A stretch of 64,000 nucleotides of DNA from SM1-50 sp964467345 (GTDB lineage Archaea; Thermoplasmatota; E2; DHVEG-1): positions 8,824 to 72,823 of the forward strand of contig CAYXPY010000009.1 in NCBI GenBank assembly GCA_964467345.1. The letters are read 5' to 3'. The notes beneath the pieces were generated by a model, which saw only the letters and a program-made list of their open reading frames with translations, was not told the origin of the DNA and did not search any database. Shown piece by piece: positions 53,400 through 61,145 of the stretch. How positions within the stretch are numbered: position 1 is the stretch's first letter; each line of letters begins with the position of its first letter. The translations under genes were made by a program, and so were the position numbers.

Positions 53400-54984
53400 A
53401 CACTTACGTGTGTTGTTAGTAGAAGATTCAGAAGATGATGCAACATTATTGCTACGAGAATTGAAAAAAGCTGGAATACAACCAACTGTACAACGAGTTG
53501 AAACCGCTGAATCGATGCGAAAAGCATTACAAAAACAAGAATGGGATGTAGTGATTGCTGACTATGTCCTCCCAACATTCAGTGGTCTTGATGCGATTGA
53601 ATTACTAAAAAAAACACAGAAAGACCTACCGTTCATTATCGTCTCAGGAAAAATTGGAGAAGATACCGCAGTAGAAACGATGAAAGCAGGTGCCCACGAT
53701 TATATCATGAAAGGAAACCTCGCTCGACTCATTCCTGCTATCGACAGAGAAATCGAAGAGGCAAAAGTCCGGCAGAAACGCAGAGAGGCTGAAGAAAAAT
53801 TAATCCAAACGTGCAATGAACTGGGAGATACGACGGTCGAATTAGAAAAAACAAATAAAAAATTACGTGACGAAATCGAAGAACGACAAAAAGCAGAAAA
53901 ACATACAATGGAGATGAAAGAGCACCTTCAAAATGTTATCGACAGTGCATCAGAAATCATTATTGCAATCGATGCAAATAAAAGGATAACGACATGGAAT
54001 AAGGCCGCAGAAGTCGTAACCGGCTATAAACAGAAGGACGTATTTAATTGGAGTATTTCAAAATTAACGCTTTTTGAAAATCAACAAAAACTTCTCGATC
54101 TCATAAAAAATCTTTCAAAACAGACCCATCCAAACTATGAGGATTTTGTGATTATCACAAAAAACTCAGTAAAAAAGATTCTTCGGATAACCGGATCTCC
54201 CATCAAGGGAAGACCAGAAAGCGGAGTCCTCTTTATAGGAAGAGATATCACCCGTGAAATGGAAATTCATGGGAAACTCCTTGTGGGAAACTGCTATCTC
54301 ATTCCTGAGAAAAGCAATACTGCCTCCCTTGATTTGCTGGTGGATTTGGCTACCTCAGGATATTCCGGTTACCTGATTACCCGGATGGATCCCCACACCA
54401 TGAAAAGCATGGTTTCAACTGCTCATATCACTACCTATGTCTTAGGTCAAAATCGTGGGAAGGAATACAAAACAATTACTGATTTGAAACAGCTCCTTCA
54501 AACGATAAAAGAGATTGGGACGGAAAAAAAAGAATCAGTCATCCTATTAGAGAGGCTTGACTATCTGATTAGTAAATTTTCTTTTGAAAAGGTCATGGAG
54601 GTTCTCTATGAGATCAATGATGACATTGCACGAAACAAATGTCTCCTGTTATTGCGAATCGATCCAGGAACCATCGAGAAGACGCAAATGGCATTCATAG
54701 AAAATGAAGTGCAACTTCTCCCCAGTCAAAAAATTGAAGGATTAATCATTGAAGACGAGATTCATGATATCCTGCGCTTTATCTATGAACAAAACCAGAA
54801 CAATGCGGTCGTTCCCATTAAGAAAATCATGGGACGATTTTCTTTAGCATATTCAACGGTAGCGAAACGTTTACAGGTATTGGAAATGAAAGGATTGATT
54901 TTCACAAAAAAGCAAGGGAAATCCCGAACCGTGACAATTTCAGATAAGGGTAAGACATTTCTCCATAAACGCCAAGCGACATAG
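53392..54984 (+). CDS. Response regulator: REC-PAS-DUF835-winged helix
   Basis: A 530-residue protein. Residues 1-120 are a receiver (LRVLLVEDSEDD acidic pair, phospho-Asp D57 in VVIADYVLP, conserved Lys in YIMKGN). A coiled coil (about 125-175) and one PAS domain (about 175-295) follow. Next is a DUF835 domain (about 300-440; GYSGYLITRMDPHTMK, ESVILLERLDYLISKFSFEKVM) and a C-terminal winged helix (PIKKIMGRFSLAYSTVAKRLQVLEMKGLI). The start overlaps the kinase stop by eight bases, so the pair is translated together. The winged helix makes it a likely DNA-binding output, which is uncommon among archaeal regulators. Confidence 0.92.
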   Translation: MSRHLRVLLVEDSEDDATLLLRELKKAGIQPTVQRVETAESMRKALQKQEWDVVIADYVLPTFSGLDAIELLKKTQKDLPFIIVSGKIGEDTAVETMKAGAHDYIMKGNLARLIPAIDREIEEAKVRQKRREAEEKLIQTCNELGDTTVELEKTNKKLRDEIEERQKAEKHTMEMKEHLQNVIDSASEIIIAIDANKRITTWNKAAEVVTGYKQKDVFNWSISKLTLFENQQKLLDLIKNLSKQTHPNYEDFVIITKNSVKKILRITGSPIKGRPESGVLFIGRDITREMEIHGKLLVGNCYLIPEKSNTASLDLLVDLATSGYSGYLITRMDPHTMKSMVSTAHITTYVLGQNRGKEYKTITDLKQLLQTIKEIGTEKKESVILLERLDYLISKFSFEKVMEVLYEINDDIARNKCLLLLRIDPGTIEKTQMAFIENEVQLLPSQKIEGLIIEDEIHDILRFIYEQNQNNAVVPIKKIMGRFSLAYSTVAKRLQVLEMKGLIFTKKQGKSRTVTISDKGKTFLHKRQAT

Positions 54985-55024
54985 CAAGAGACTTTTAATC
55001 GATTTAAACCTGTTTTTCATTCAT

Positions 55025-55044
55025 ATTTAAATCATCGTTTTATA
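55025..55044 (+). promoter_or_regulatory. Conserved promoter element, copy B
   Basis: ATTTAAATCATCGTTTTATA matches copy A at 16 of 20 positions and lies 30 bases before the GTG of the winged-helix gene. Confidence 0.5.
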
Positions 55045-55073
55045 GGATTATCGTTTTATTACCATAAAAAAAG

Positions 55074-55487
55074 GTGATTGATATCAATACCCCGATAGAT
55101 GAATTTGGAATATATGCAGGAAAGATATGGGAGACATTAAGTCACAATGATTCATCAATGACACAAATTAAACTGCAAAAAATGACAAAACTTCCAGACG
55201 AAGCATTCTTTAGTGCGATCGGTTGGCTTGCTCGAGAAAATAAGATCAACAAAACAGGAATCGTATATCGCCTTGGTGAAACGAATCTTACATCGAAAAT
55301 AGGTTCTGATGCAGGGAAAATATGGAACGTGCTTTCAAAACAAAAAAAAGCTGATTTATCATCAATAGCTAAACGAATCAATGCTGATCAGCATGATGTC
55401 CATTCAGCGCTTGGTTGGCTTGCTCGGGAAAATAAAATAGATGTCATACGGGGAAAAAATAACCAAATTCTCTTTCAATTAAAGTAA
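55074..55487 (+). CDS. Winged-helix protein with duplicated domain (DUF2582-like)
   Basis: The third copy of this family in the window, 137 residues, with two units: YAGKIWETL...SAIGWLARENKINK and DAGKIWNVL...SALGWLARENKIDV. It starts at GTG 55074 (ATT GAT ATC follows) close behind the conserved promoter element at 55025-55044. It lies directly downstream of the two-component pair and could be part of the same response. The duplicated wing suggests binding to nucleic acid as a pseudo-dimer. Targets are unknown. Confidence 0.82.
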   Translation: MIDINTPIDEFGIYAGKIWETLSHNDSSMTQIKLQKMTKLPDEAFFSAIGWLARENKINKTGIVYRLGETNLTSKIGSDAGKIWNVLSKQKKADLSSIAKRINADQHDVHSALGWLARENKIDVIRGKNNQILFQLK

Positions 55488-55672
55488 ATAAATAATCCTT
55501 ATTACACTTTGAAGTAGAACTCTTGTCTTTCCTATGGTCTATTAATCATATCATCGATTGAAAGATCATTCACAGAGGTATATCCCTCCTTGGATACTTT
55601 CCATGGGAGGTCATTTCTATCTAATGGGGGAGAGTGATTTCAAGCAGAGATAAATACTCAGGAGACTACAAC

Positions 55673-56785
55673 GTGAGAATCGCAATGATTGGTTGGGAAT
55701 ATCCACCATTTAAGGTTGGTGGCCTTGGGACGCATTGTCTGGGACTTACGAAGAGTCTTGCTGAAAAGGGAATAACTATTGATTTTTACATGCCGAAAAC
55801 CTCGAAAATAGTCCAGAGTGTTCATAAAAACATTCGTATTAGAGAAGTCGGGGAAATAAAAATCTATCCCTATGATCGCCCAAAAGATACACTCCTGCAA
55901 GGTGATTTTTTTGATTCAGTGAATCGATATAATGAGTTACTTGTCCAGAAAGTAAATGGGTCCTATCATCTTATCCACGGTCATGATTGGTTAACCATGA
56001 AGGCTGGGATACAACTTAAAAAGAAACTTGGAATCCCACTTATCTTTACAATTCATTCTACTGAATATGACCGATCTGGCTGGCTTCATCCGAATCAATG
56101 GTTTATCGATTATGAGCGCGAAGGTATGAAAGCTGCAGATCGGTTGATTGCAGTAAGCGAATTAACGAAAAAAGTAATGATTCAAAAATATGGGATTCCT
56201 CCTGAAAAAATTCAGGTTATTTATAATGCTGTGTCACCGCTTGGAATTGGTAAGAAACAAAAGATAGTCTTATTTTTAGGCAGACTTACAATACAAAAAG
56301 GACCGGAATTTTTCCTTGCAGCTGCAAAGCGAGTATTGGAATTAGAACAGGACGTGAAATTTGTTGTCGCTGGTTGTGGTGAACTGCTTCCCCGTTTAAT
56401 CGATAAAGCAGTCGATCTTGGAATCTCACAGAAGATTTTTTTTACCGGAAAACTAACTGAACAGGAGGTGAAACATATTTATCGGATCGCGAGCGTCTAT
56501 GTCATGCCTTCAGTTAGTGAGCCGTTTGGGATAACCGCTCTTGAAGCGATTTCCGCAGGTACTCCAACGATTGTTTCAAAGGCATCAGGTGTATCGGAAG
56601 CATTTCAAAATTGTTTCAAAGTCGATTACTGGGATGTTGATGAAACTGCAAATAAGATACTTGCTTTACTCCGGTATCCTCCATTACGACAAGCTATGGT
56701 ACAAAACGGTACACAGGAGATTCAACTCTTCACCTGGTCGAGAGTAGCAAACCAAACAGCGAACATGTATAAAAGTGTTCTTTAA
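55673..56785 (+). CDS. Glycosyltransferase family 4 protein
   Basis: A 370-residue GT-B enzyme. The N-terminal VRIAMIGWEYPPFKVGGLGTHC is the start typical of glycogen-synthase-like GT4 enzymes. It is followed by LIHGHDWLTMKAG, FTIHSTEYDRSGW and the C-terminal nucleotide-sugar site VSEPFGITALEAISAGTPTIVS (E-x7-E). It transfers a sugar from a nucleotide-sugar donor; glucan synthesis is possible but not proven. The start is GTG 55673, with AGGAG 12 bases upstream. A GTG at 55634 lies too close to its own G-run and precedes no conserved sequence. Confidence 0.92.
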   Translation: MRIAMIGWEYPPFKVGGLGTHCLGLTKSLAEKGITIDFYMPKTSKIVQSVHKNIRIREVGEIKIYPYDRPKDTLLQGDFFDSVNRYNELLVQKVNGSYHLIHGHDWLTMKAGIQLKKKLGIPLIFTIHSTEYDRSGWLHPNQWFIDYEREGMKAADRLIAVSELTKKVMIQKYGIPPEKIQVIYNAVSPLGIGKKQKIVLFLGRLTIQKGPEFFLAAAKRVLELEQDVKFVVAGCGELLPRLIDKAVDLGISQKIFFTGKLTEQEVKHIYRIASVYVMPSVSEPFGITALEAISAGTPTIVSKASGVSEAFQNCFKVDYWDVDETANKILALLRYPPLRQAMVQNGTQEIQLFTWSRVANQTANMYKSVL

Positions 56786-56899
56786 TTTGTTTTTCTAATT
56801 TTTTTAAGCATTTTACGATTATTTTTTATATGTTTTTTCACAATCTTTTTAAATACCCTCACCATCATAAATGTACATACACAAGGAAGACAATTAGAT

Positions 56900-57331
56900 A
56901 TGGATAAAAAAAAGATTTTACTTGTAGAAGATAACCGAGATGATATCTTACTTATTGAACGAGTTTTCCATAAATCGAAGCTGTCGGAAAAATTTGATTT
57001 AATCGTTGCACAAGATGGAAATCAAGCAGCTTCGTATCTTAAAAACCTAAAACAGAAAGATATCCTACCCATGATTCTCCTTCTTGATTTGAAGTTGCCT
57101 CGTGTCGACGGGTTTGAAGTCCTCCAACTAATTCGGAAAAATGAAAAAACACAATTAATACCAGTTATTGTCTTTACCTCCTCAAAGGAGGAAAAGGACA
57201 TCACCAAAGCATATTTACTAGGTGCAAATAGTTATGTCAGAAAACCGATTGATTCAGAAAAATTCATATCTGTCCTTCAACAGATTATCTCCTATTGGGG
57301 CGACATTAATGAAATCCCAATGACACAATAA
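56900..57331 (+). CDS. Stand-alone receiver-domain protein (CheY/Rcp1-like)
   Basis: The 143-residue protein consists only of a receiver domain. It has the acidic pair in ILLVEDNRDD, phospho-Asp D63 in LLLDLKLPRVDGFEVL, Thr in VIVFTSSKEEKD and Lys in NSYVRKPID. It is the Rcp1/phytochrome-partner type that relays phosphoryl groups without an output domain. AAGGAAG lies 9 bases before the ATG, and TTTTTAAATACC (about 56850-56861) is the likely TATA box. It is probably part of a phosphorelay with the kinase at 48624. Confidence 0.93.
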   Translation: MDKKKILLVEDNRDDILLIERVFHKSKLSEKFDLIVAQDGNQAASYLKNLKQKDILPMILLLDLKLPRVDGFEVLQLIRKNEKTQLIPVIVFTSSKEEKDITKAYLLGANSYVRKPIDSEKFISVLQQIISYWGDINEIPMTQ

Positions 57332-57394
57332 TATGGTTTTCGCCCTTCTTCAAAAGAATCGTATTGATTTAAACTTAATTTGTTTTTTATCTGT

Positions 57395-57414
57395 TATTCA
57401 ATTATTTTTTTATA
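57395..57414 (+). promoter_or_regulatory. Conserved promoter element, copy C (small RNA 1)
   Basis: TATTCAATTATTTTTTTATA matches copy A at 17 of 20 positions, including the last eleven. A transcript would start near 57440, just before the stem of small RNA 1. Confidence 0.55.
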
Positions 57415-57439
57415 GACTGTAGATCTTTCTCTTAATGTA

Positions 57440-57535
57440 TGACCTATTGGAGGTTGTAGAGTAAATCAATGAAAAAAAATTCGTTTCTCCTTTCCCCCTC
57501 CTAAAAAATTTGACACTCTACAAACCTCCTCCTTA
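57440..57535 (+). ncRNA. Candidate small RNA 1: long terminal stem, C-rich loop
   Basis: GGAGGTTGTAGAGT (57449-57462) pairs with ACTCTACAAACCTCC (57515-57529), a 14-pair helix with one bulged base. It can be extended inside by AAAT/ATTT. The 52-base loop holds CTCCTTTCCCCCTCCT (57487-57502), whose CCTCCT equals the anti-Shine-Dalgarno core. No coding frame is present. The same arms and loop type recur in RNA 2, 325 bases downstream. The transcript could continue to the T-run at 57635-57643. Confidence 0.65.
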
Positions 57536-57720
57536 TCCTGCAACAGAAATGAAACATACATAGTAGACGAATATCAGAAATAATGAGAATTTCTTTTCGA
57601 TTACAAATATCTGACCGCATCCAATACACACATGATTTTTTTTTATGCTTATTTATAAGGAGAGCGTTCAGTCTATCATAAAGATAAAACTTAATTCATT
57701 TTGATGTATTTTTTATTTGT

Positions 57721-57740
57721 TTTTTAATTAATATTTTATA
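57721..57740 (+). promoter_or_regulatory. Conserved promoter element, copy D (small RNA 2)
   Basis: TTTTTAATTAATATTTTATA matches copy A at 17 of 20 positions and sits 34 bases before the stem of small RNA 2. Confidence 0.55.
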
Positions 57741-57764
57741 ATCTCATGTATTTCTTATCAATGT

Positions 57765-57880
57765 TAGAACACAAGAGGGTTGTAGAGTAAAAATAAATAT
57801 TATATCTTATCTCCCCGCCTCCCCCCTCAAATGGAATATAAATAAAAAAAACTCTACAACACCTCAGTTTTTTCGTTTTT
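57765..57880 (+). ncRNA. Candidate small RNA 2: paralogue of RNA 1
   Basis: GAGGGTTGTAGAGT (57775-57788) pairs with ACTCTACAACACCTC (57851-57865). The stem has the same outer and inner sequence as in RNA 1, again with one bulge. The 62-base loop holds CTCCCCGCCTCCCCCCTC (57811-57828). GTTTTTTCGTTTTT (57867-57880) follows the stem and looks like a U-rich terminator. No coding frame is present. Stem sequence is kept while loop sequence differs apart from its C-rich tract. Confidence 0.65.
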
Positions 57881-57933
57881 ATAAACTCATATTTCATATC
57901 ATCGTAATTGTCTTGGAGTTATTTTTCATATAT

Positions 57934-57953
57934 TTTTAAGTCATAGTTATTAA
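57934..57953 (+). promoter_or_regulatory. Weaker copy of the promoter element (zinc-ribbon/pfk unit)
   Basis: TTTTAAGTCATAGTTATTAA keeps the TTTTAA-TCAT core (13 of 20 positions against copy A) and lies 31 bases before ATG 57984. Confidence 0.35.
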
Positions 57954-57983
57954 ACGAAGATATCTTTTAATTACTGTGATTAG

Positions 57984-58175
57984 ATGAATGAATACGAGTG
58001 TTTATCATGTAAAAGAACGGCGACGATTGATGATACTAGCGATGCACCCATTTGTTGTGGTAAACCCATGAGAATAAAGGTGCAGCGAGAAATCTGTCTT
58101 CAACCCGCTCATGCTGAACATGCACGACCCATGGAAGAGGAGACCGCGTGTGATGAATTTCGAGCCGGTCAATAA
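57984..58175 (+). CDS. Small rubredoxin-like/zinc-ribbon protein, 63 aa
   Basis: A 63-residue protein opening MNEYECLSCKRTATIDDTSDAPICCGKPM. This is the CxxC...CCGKPM pattern of short metal-binding ribbons related to the desulforedoxin/rubrerythrin-associated type. The C-terminal half (QPAHAEHARPMEEETACDEF) is polar. It may bind zinc or iron. It overlaps the phosphofructokinase start by 23 bases, which points to coupled expression. The conserved promoter core is upstream. Confidence 0.7.
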   Translation: MNEYECLSCKRTATIDDTSDAPICCGKPMRIKVQREICLQPAHAEHARPMEEETACDEFRAGQ

Positions 58176-59121
58176 AATCGCAATCGTAACCAGGGACTGT
58201 GCAGGGGTAAATGCAGCTATCAGATCTGTGGTTCGAACTGCAGATAAACATAACATTGAAGTCATGGGCATCCTCAATGGTTACGATGGTTTAATAGACA
58301 ATACGCTCATTCATCTCGATAGACAATCGGTATCAGGAATTATTAATAATGGAGGAACAATCCTAAAGACGAGCCGCTCTAAACGATTTTTTCTCAAATC
58401 AAACCAAGCAAAAGCAGTTCATACCATTAAAACAAATAACATCAATGGACTCATTGTTATCGGTGGAGATGGCTCACTGCGAGGAGCTCATATTCTTGCT
58501 AATATCCATCGTATTCCGATTATTGGTATCCCCGCCACCATAGATAATGATATCAATGGTGTGGATCTAGCTATTGGAGCAAATACCGCGGTCAATGTCG
58601 CCTTGGATGCTCTTGATAAAATAAGAGATACAGCAACGAGTCTTGAGAGAATTTTTGTCGTCGAAGTGATGGGGCGTAATTGTGGATATCTTGCTCTTCA
58701 GGTTGCTTTAGCAGGGGGATGTGAAGAAGTACTGCTTCCGGAGAAGAATTATGATATCGATGCAATGTGTGATGAAATAAAGAAAGGCAATTCAAAAGGC
58801 AAAAAAAGCTGGATAATTATTGTAGCAGAAGGAAAGGCGAAAGGTGAGGATATCGCACGTACAATCACAGAAAAAACAGCATTGGAGACTCGTGTCACCG
58901 TTCTTGGACATATACAACGGGGAGGACACCCTACCGCTCTTGATCGGATTATGGCATCACGTCTTGGTTATTTTGCGGTTAAGGAATTAAAAAACGGGGT
59001 AACCGACCATTGTGTCTGTTTAAGAAATAATGAGTTAATCACGATTCCCATGGAAACAGCGATTCAACAAAAAAAAATAAATGTAGATTTATCATATAAA
59101 TTATTAAAATTTCTCTCGTGA
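58153..59121 (+). CDS. 6-phosphofructokinase (PfkA family), altered ATP loop
   Basis: A 322-residue PfkA-family protein. Seen in order are GLIVIGGDGSLRGA, GIPATIDNDINGVD (catalytic Asp; not the pyrophosphate-type Lys), EVMGRNCGYLAL (substrate binding) and LGHIQRGGHPTALDR. The N-terminal nucleotide loop is IVTRDCAGVNAAIR where the family has T-x-GGD-x-x-G-x-N, so two residues including the Gly pair are lost. ATG 58153 starts the family sequence; an earlier in-frame ATG lies inside the zinc-ribbon gene. The reaction would be fructose 6-phosphate phosphorylation, but the phosphoryl donor is uncertain. PfkA is uncommon in Archaea. Confidence 0.88.
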   Translation: MNFEPVNKIAIVTRDCAGVNAAIRSVVRTADKHNIEVMGILNGYDGLIDNTLIHLDRQSVSGIINNGGTILKTSRSKRFFLKSNQAKAVHTIKTNNINGLIVIGGDGSLRGAHILANIHRIPIIGIPATIDNDINGVDLAIGANTAVNVALDALDKIRDTATSLERIFVVEVMGRNCGYLALQVALAGGCEEVLLPEKNYDIDAMCDEIKKGNSKGKKSWIIIVAEGKAKGEDIARTITEKTALETRVTVLGHIQRGGHPTALDRIMASRLGYFAVKELKNGVTDHCVCLRNNELITIPMETAIQQKKINVDLSYKLLKFLS

Positions 59122-59210
59122 GATAGAAAAAATTCTATGATGAATAAGTGAAGGAAAACTCGATGAATGATATTGATCTTTCACTAATATTGTAATTATT
59201 TTTAACCTAT

Positions 59211-59230
59211 TTTTTAGTCATTTTTTTATA
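59211..59230 (+). promoter_or_regulatory. Conserved promoter element, copy E (hsp20)
   Basis: TTTTTAGTCATTTTTTTATA, 19 of 20 identical to copy A, 36 bases before the hsp20 ATG. The TATA end and a GGAGG ribbon at 59253-59257 give a normal short leader. Confidence 0.65.
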
Positions 59231-59265
59231 AGAATAATCAATAGATTCTTCGGAGGTAAAAATCA

Positions 59266-59775
59266 ATGGCGATAAAAAAAGAGAAAGAAAAACTTGCAGC
59301 TGCTCCGAAAGAAAAAACAGGTATGGTTGCACGAAGACCATACGATCTTTGGATGGACATGGATAAGCTATTTGATCGTTTCCGATCAAATTTCGATGAA
59401 CTCTTCTGGAGCCCAGGCACACATCCCATGACAACATCTGATTTTCGCACACCGAAAATGGATGTCGTCGACCTTGGTGATAAATTCGAAATGCGAGTCG
59501 AAATGCCGGGGATAAAAAAAGAAGATATCAATGTCGAAGTGACATCTACATCGGTGGAAATCTGCGCGGAACATGAGGAAACAAGTAAGGAGAAAGGGAA
59601 GAATTGGTTGCATCAAGAACGCAGCACCATGGACTTCTACCGTTATCTAGATCTTCCTGAAGGGATAAAGGCAGGAAATGTAGATGCTGAACTAAAAGAC
59701 GGTGTCCTCACTCTTTTACTACCAAAGACCGAACCAAAACCGAAAGTTGAAGCTACGGCAGTAAAAATCAAATAA
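59266..59775 (+). CDS. Hsp20/alpha-crystallin small heat-shock protein
   Basis: The 169-residue protein has a basic N-terminal arm and an alpha-crystallin domain at about residues 62-155. The domain runs from PKMDVVDLGDKFEMRVEMPGIKKEDINVEVTSTSVEICAEHEE to FYRYLDLPEGIKAGNVDAELKDGVLTLLLPK. The tail ends EATAVKIK, with an I/V-x-I oligomerisation motif. It is an ATP-independent holdase. CGGAGG is 8 bases before the ATG. Its promoter carries the best match to the regional element. Confidence 0.95.
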   Translation: MAIKKEKEKLAAAPKEKTGMVARRPYDLWMDMDKLFDRFRSNFDELFWSPGTHPMTTSDFRTPKMDVVDLGDKFEMRVEMPGIKKEDINVEVTSTSVEICAEHEETSKEKGKNWLHQERSTMDFYRYLDLPEGIKAGNVDAELKDGVLTLLLPKTEPKPKVEATAVKIK

Positions 59776-59871
59776 CTATTTTCCTCCATTTCTCTTTTTT
59801 TATGTATGTCAATCCTCGGTTAGATTTTTCCTCCTAATAATAGGTGAAGAAGAAAAAAGGAAGTATACGTT

Positions 59872-60318
59872 ATGTCAAAGGAAAAAATAATTGAACTGTT
59901 AAATCAAGGGCTGGAGTTAGAACATGCTGCTTTTGTGCAATACTTGAGCCATGCAGAGATAGTCGAGGGGATAAATGCTGAACCTATTATCACACGGCTT
60001 AAGGAAATCGCGAACGATGAAAAAGAACATCAGGAGAAATTTCGGACTTTAATCGGAAATCTTGGTGGTATTCCAAGTGTTAATTTCACCCCAAGACATC
60101 CGGCAACAACTATCAAGCAGATTCTTGAAGTAAATCTAAAAGACGAAAAAACAGCGGTTGACACCTACCGAAATATCCTAGCAGAGTTGAAAAAGGAGAA
60201 GGGACAAGGATACTATGATCATCTCCTTGAGCATGACATTAGACACATTCTCATGGAAGAACAAGAGCATATCACAGAGTTAGAGCTACTCCTCGGAACT
60301 CAAGGGAAGAGTTATTAA
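59872..60318 (+). CDS. Ferritin-like diiron protein (bacterioferritin/Dps-type)
   Basis: A 148-residue four-helix bundle with diiron ligands in each helix: LELEHAAFVQYLSH, IANDEKEHQEKF, LKDEKTAVDTYRN and LMEEQEHITELELL. This matches the bacterioferritin/ferritin-like family used for iron storage or peroxide detoxification. GGAAG is about 8 bases before ATG 59872. The gene stands between Hsp20 and a DUF1801 gene in the stress region. Confidence 0.9.
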   Translation: MSKEKIIELLNQGLELEHAAFVQYLSHAEIVEGINAEPIITRLKEIANDEKEHQEKFRTLIGNLGGIPSVNFTPRHPATTIKQILEVNLKDEKTAVDTYRNILAELKKEKGQGYYDHLLEHDIRHILMEEQEHITELELLLGTQGKSY

Positions 60319-60413
60319 TCATAGAAAAAAGAACACAAACCATACAGTAGTAATACGGTCTAAAAAATTGTTTATATAAAGTATAATAAAAAATGAAACG
60401 GGGTTAATTGGAT

Positions 60414-60779
60414 ATGGTAACCACCACAAAGAAAGTCTCGGAGACGACGAATGGAGAAAGTGCTGTGCTTGCGGCGATCGCAGCGATGCCGGAACCGTAT
60501 CGCATCATAGGCGAACGGCTCCATACAATCATCACAACTAGCTCACCAGCCCTCACACCGAGACTCTGGTATGGGATGCCCGCGTATAGCAAGGATGGCA
60601 AGGTCATCTGCTTCTTCCGCGGCGCGGATAAGTTCAAAGAGCGGTATATGACGATTGGCTTCAACGACAAGGCAAACCTTGACGAAGGTAATTTGTGGCC
60701 AATCGCCTTCGCGCTGACGAAGTTGACTGCCGTCGAAGAGGCAAGAATCAGCGAACTTGTGAAGAAAGCAGTTAGTTGA
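60414..60779 (+). CDS. DUF1801/YdhG-like protein, probably transferred
   Basis: The product has 121 residues from ATG 60414. It has the DUF1801 pattern: LTPRLWYGMPAYSKDGKVICFFRGADKFKERYMTIGFNDKANLDEGNLWPIAFALTKL. These small proteins are common in bacteria and have no settled function (frataxin-like/YdhG fold). Codons are visibly richer in G and C (GCGGCGATCGCAGCGATGCCGGAACC) than in adjoining genes, suggesting acquisition. TATA box GTTTATATAAAG at 60369-60380 provides a local promoter. Confidence 0.82.
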   Translation: MVTTTKKVSETTNGESAVLAAIAAMPEPYRIIGERLHTIITTSSPALTPRLWYGMPAYSKDGKVICFFRGADKFKERYMTIGFNDKANLDEGNLWPIAFALTKLTAVEEARISELVKKAVS

Positions 60780-60934
60780 GGATTGAACTCGCCCTTTTGC
60801 TACGCTCTAGAGAATTTCAGGTGATTAGATATATGTCGATAAAAACCCGGAAGACGGCCTGGTAATATATGTCTTTTGAAATCAGTGAAATAATCGTTTT
60901 AATATGAGCTGTTTTTCATATATTTTTAATGTAT

Positions 60935-60954
60935 TCTTTGGTCATGTTTTAATA
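60935..60954 (+). promoter_or_regulatory. Conserved promoter element, copy F (41-aa gene)
   Basis: TCTTTGGTCATGTTTTAATA matches copy A at 15 of 20 positions with the TCAT core, 30 bases before ATG 60984. Confidence 0.4.
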
Positions 60955-60983
60955 GGATTTTCTCCCTATGAAGCTTGATACCT

Positions 60984-61109
60984 ATGAGTGATCTTCAATA
61001 TGACCCTGAGTATTTAAAAAAAATTGTTAAATGGCTAGATGAAAAACACCTCCGATTGGAAGAACAACTATCAGAATGCAGGAAAAAGAATTCAAAAAGA
61101 CAGCACTAA
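60984..61109 (+). CDS. Small helical protein, 41 aa
   Basis: A 41-codon gene: MSDLQYDPEYLKKIVKWLDE, then KHLRLEEQLSECRKKNSKRQH. It is highly charged, and the second half is a single amphipathic or coiled-coil helix. It sits behind promoter copy F. The frame is intact to TAA 61107-61109 and precedes the PAC2 gene by 36 bases. No family was recognised; a ribosome-binding site is weak. Confidence 0.5.
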   Translation: MSDLQYDPEYLKKIVKWLDEKHLRLEEQLSECRKKNSKRQH

Positions 61110-61145
61110 AACAAATGTCAACTCATAAAAAAAAAAAAAAGGGAT

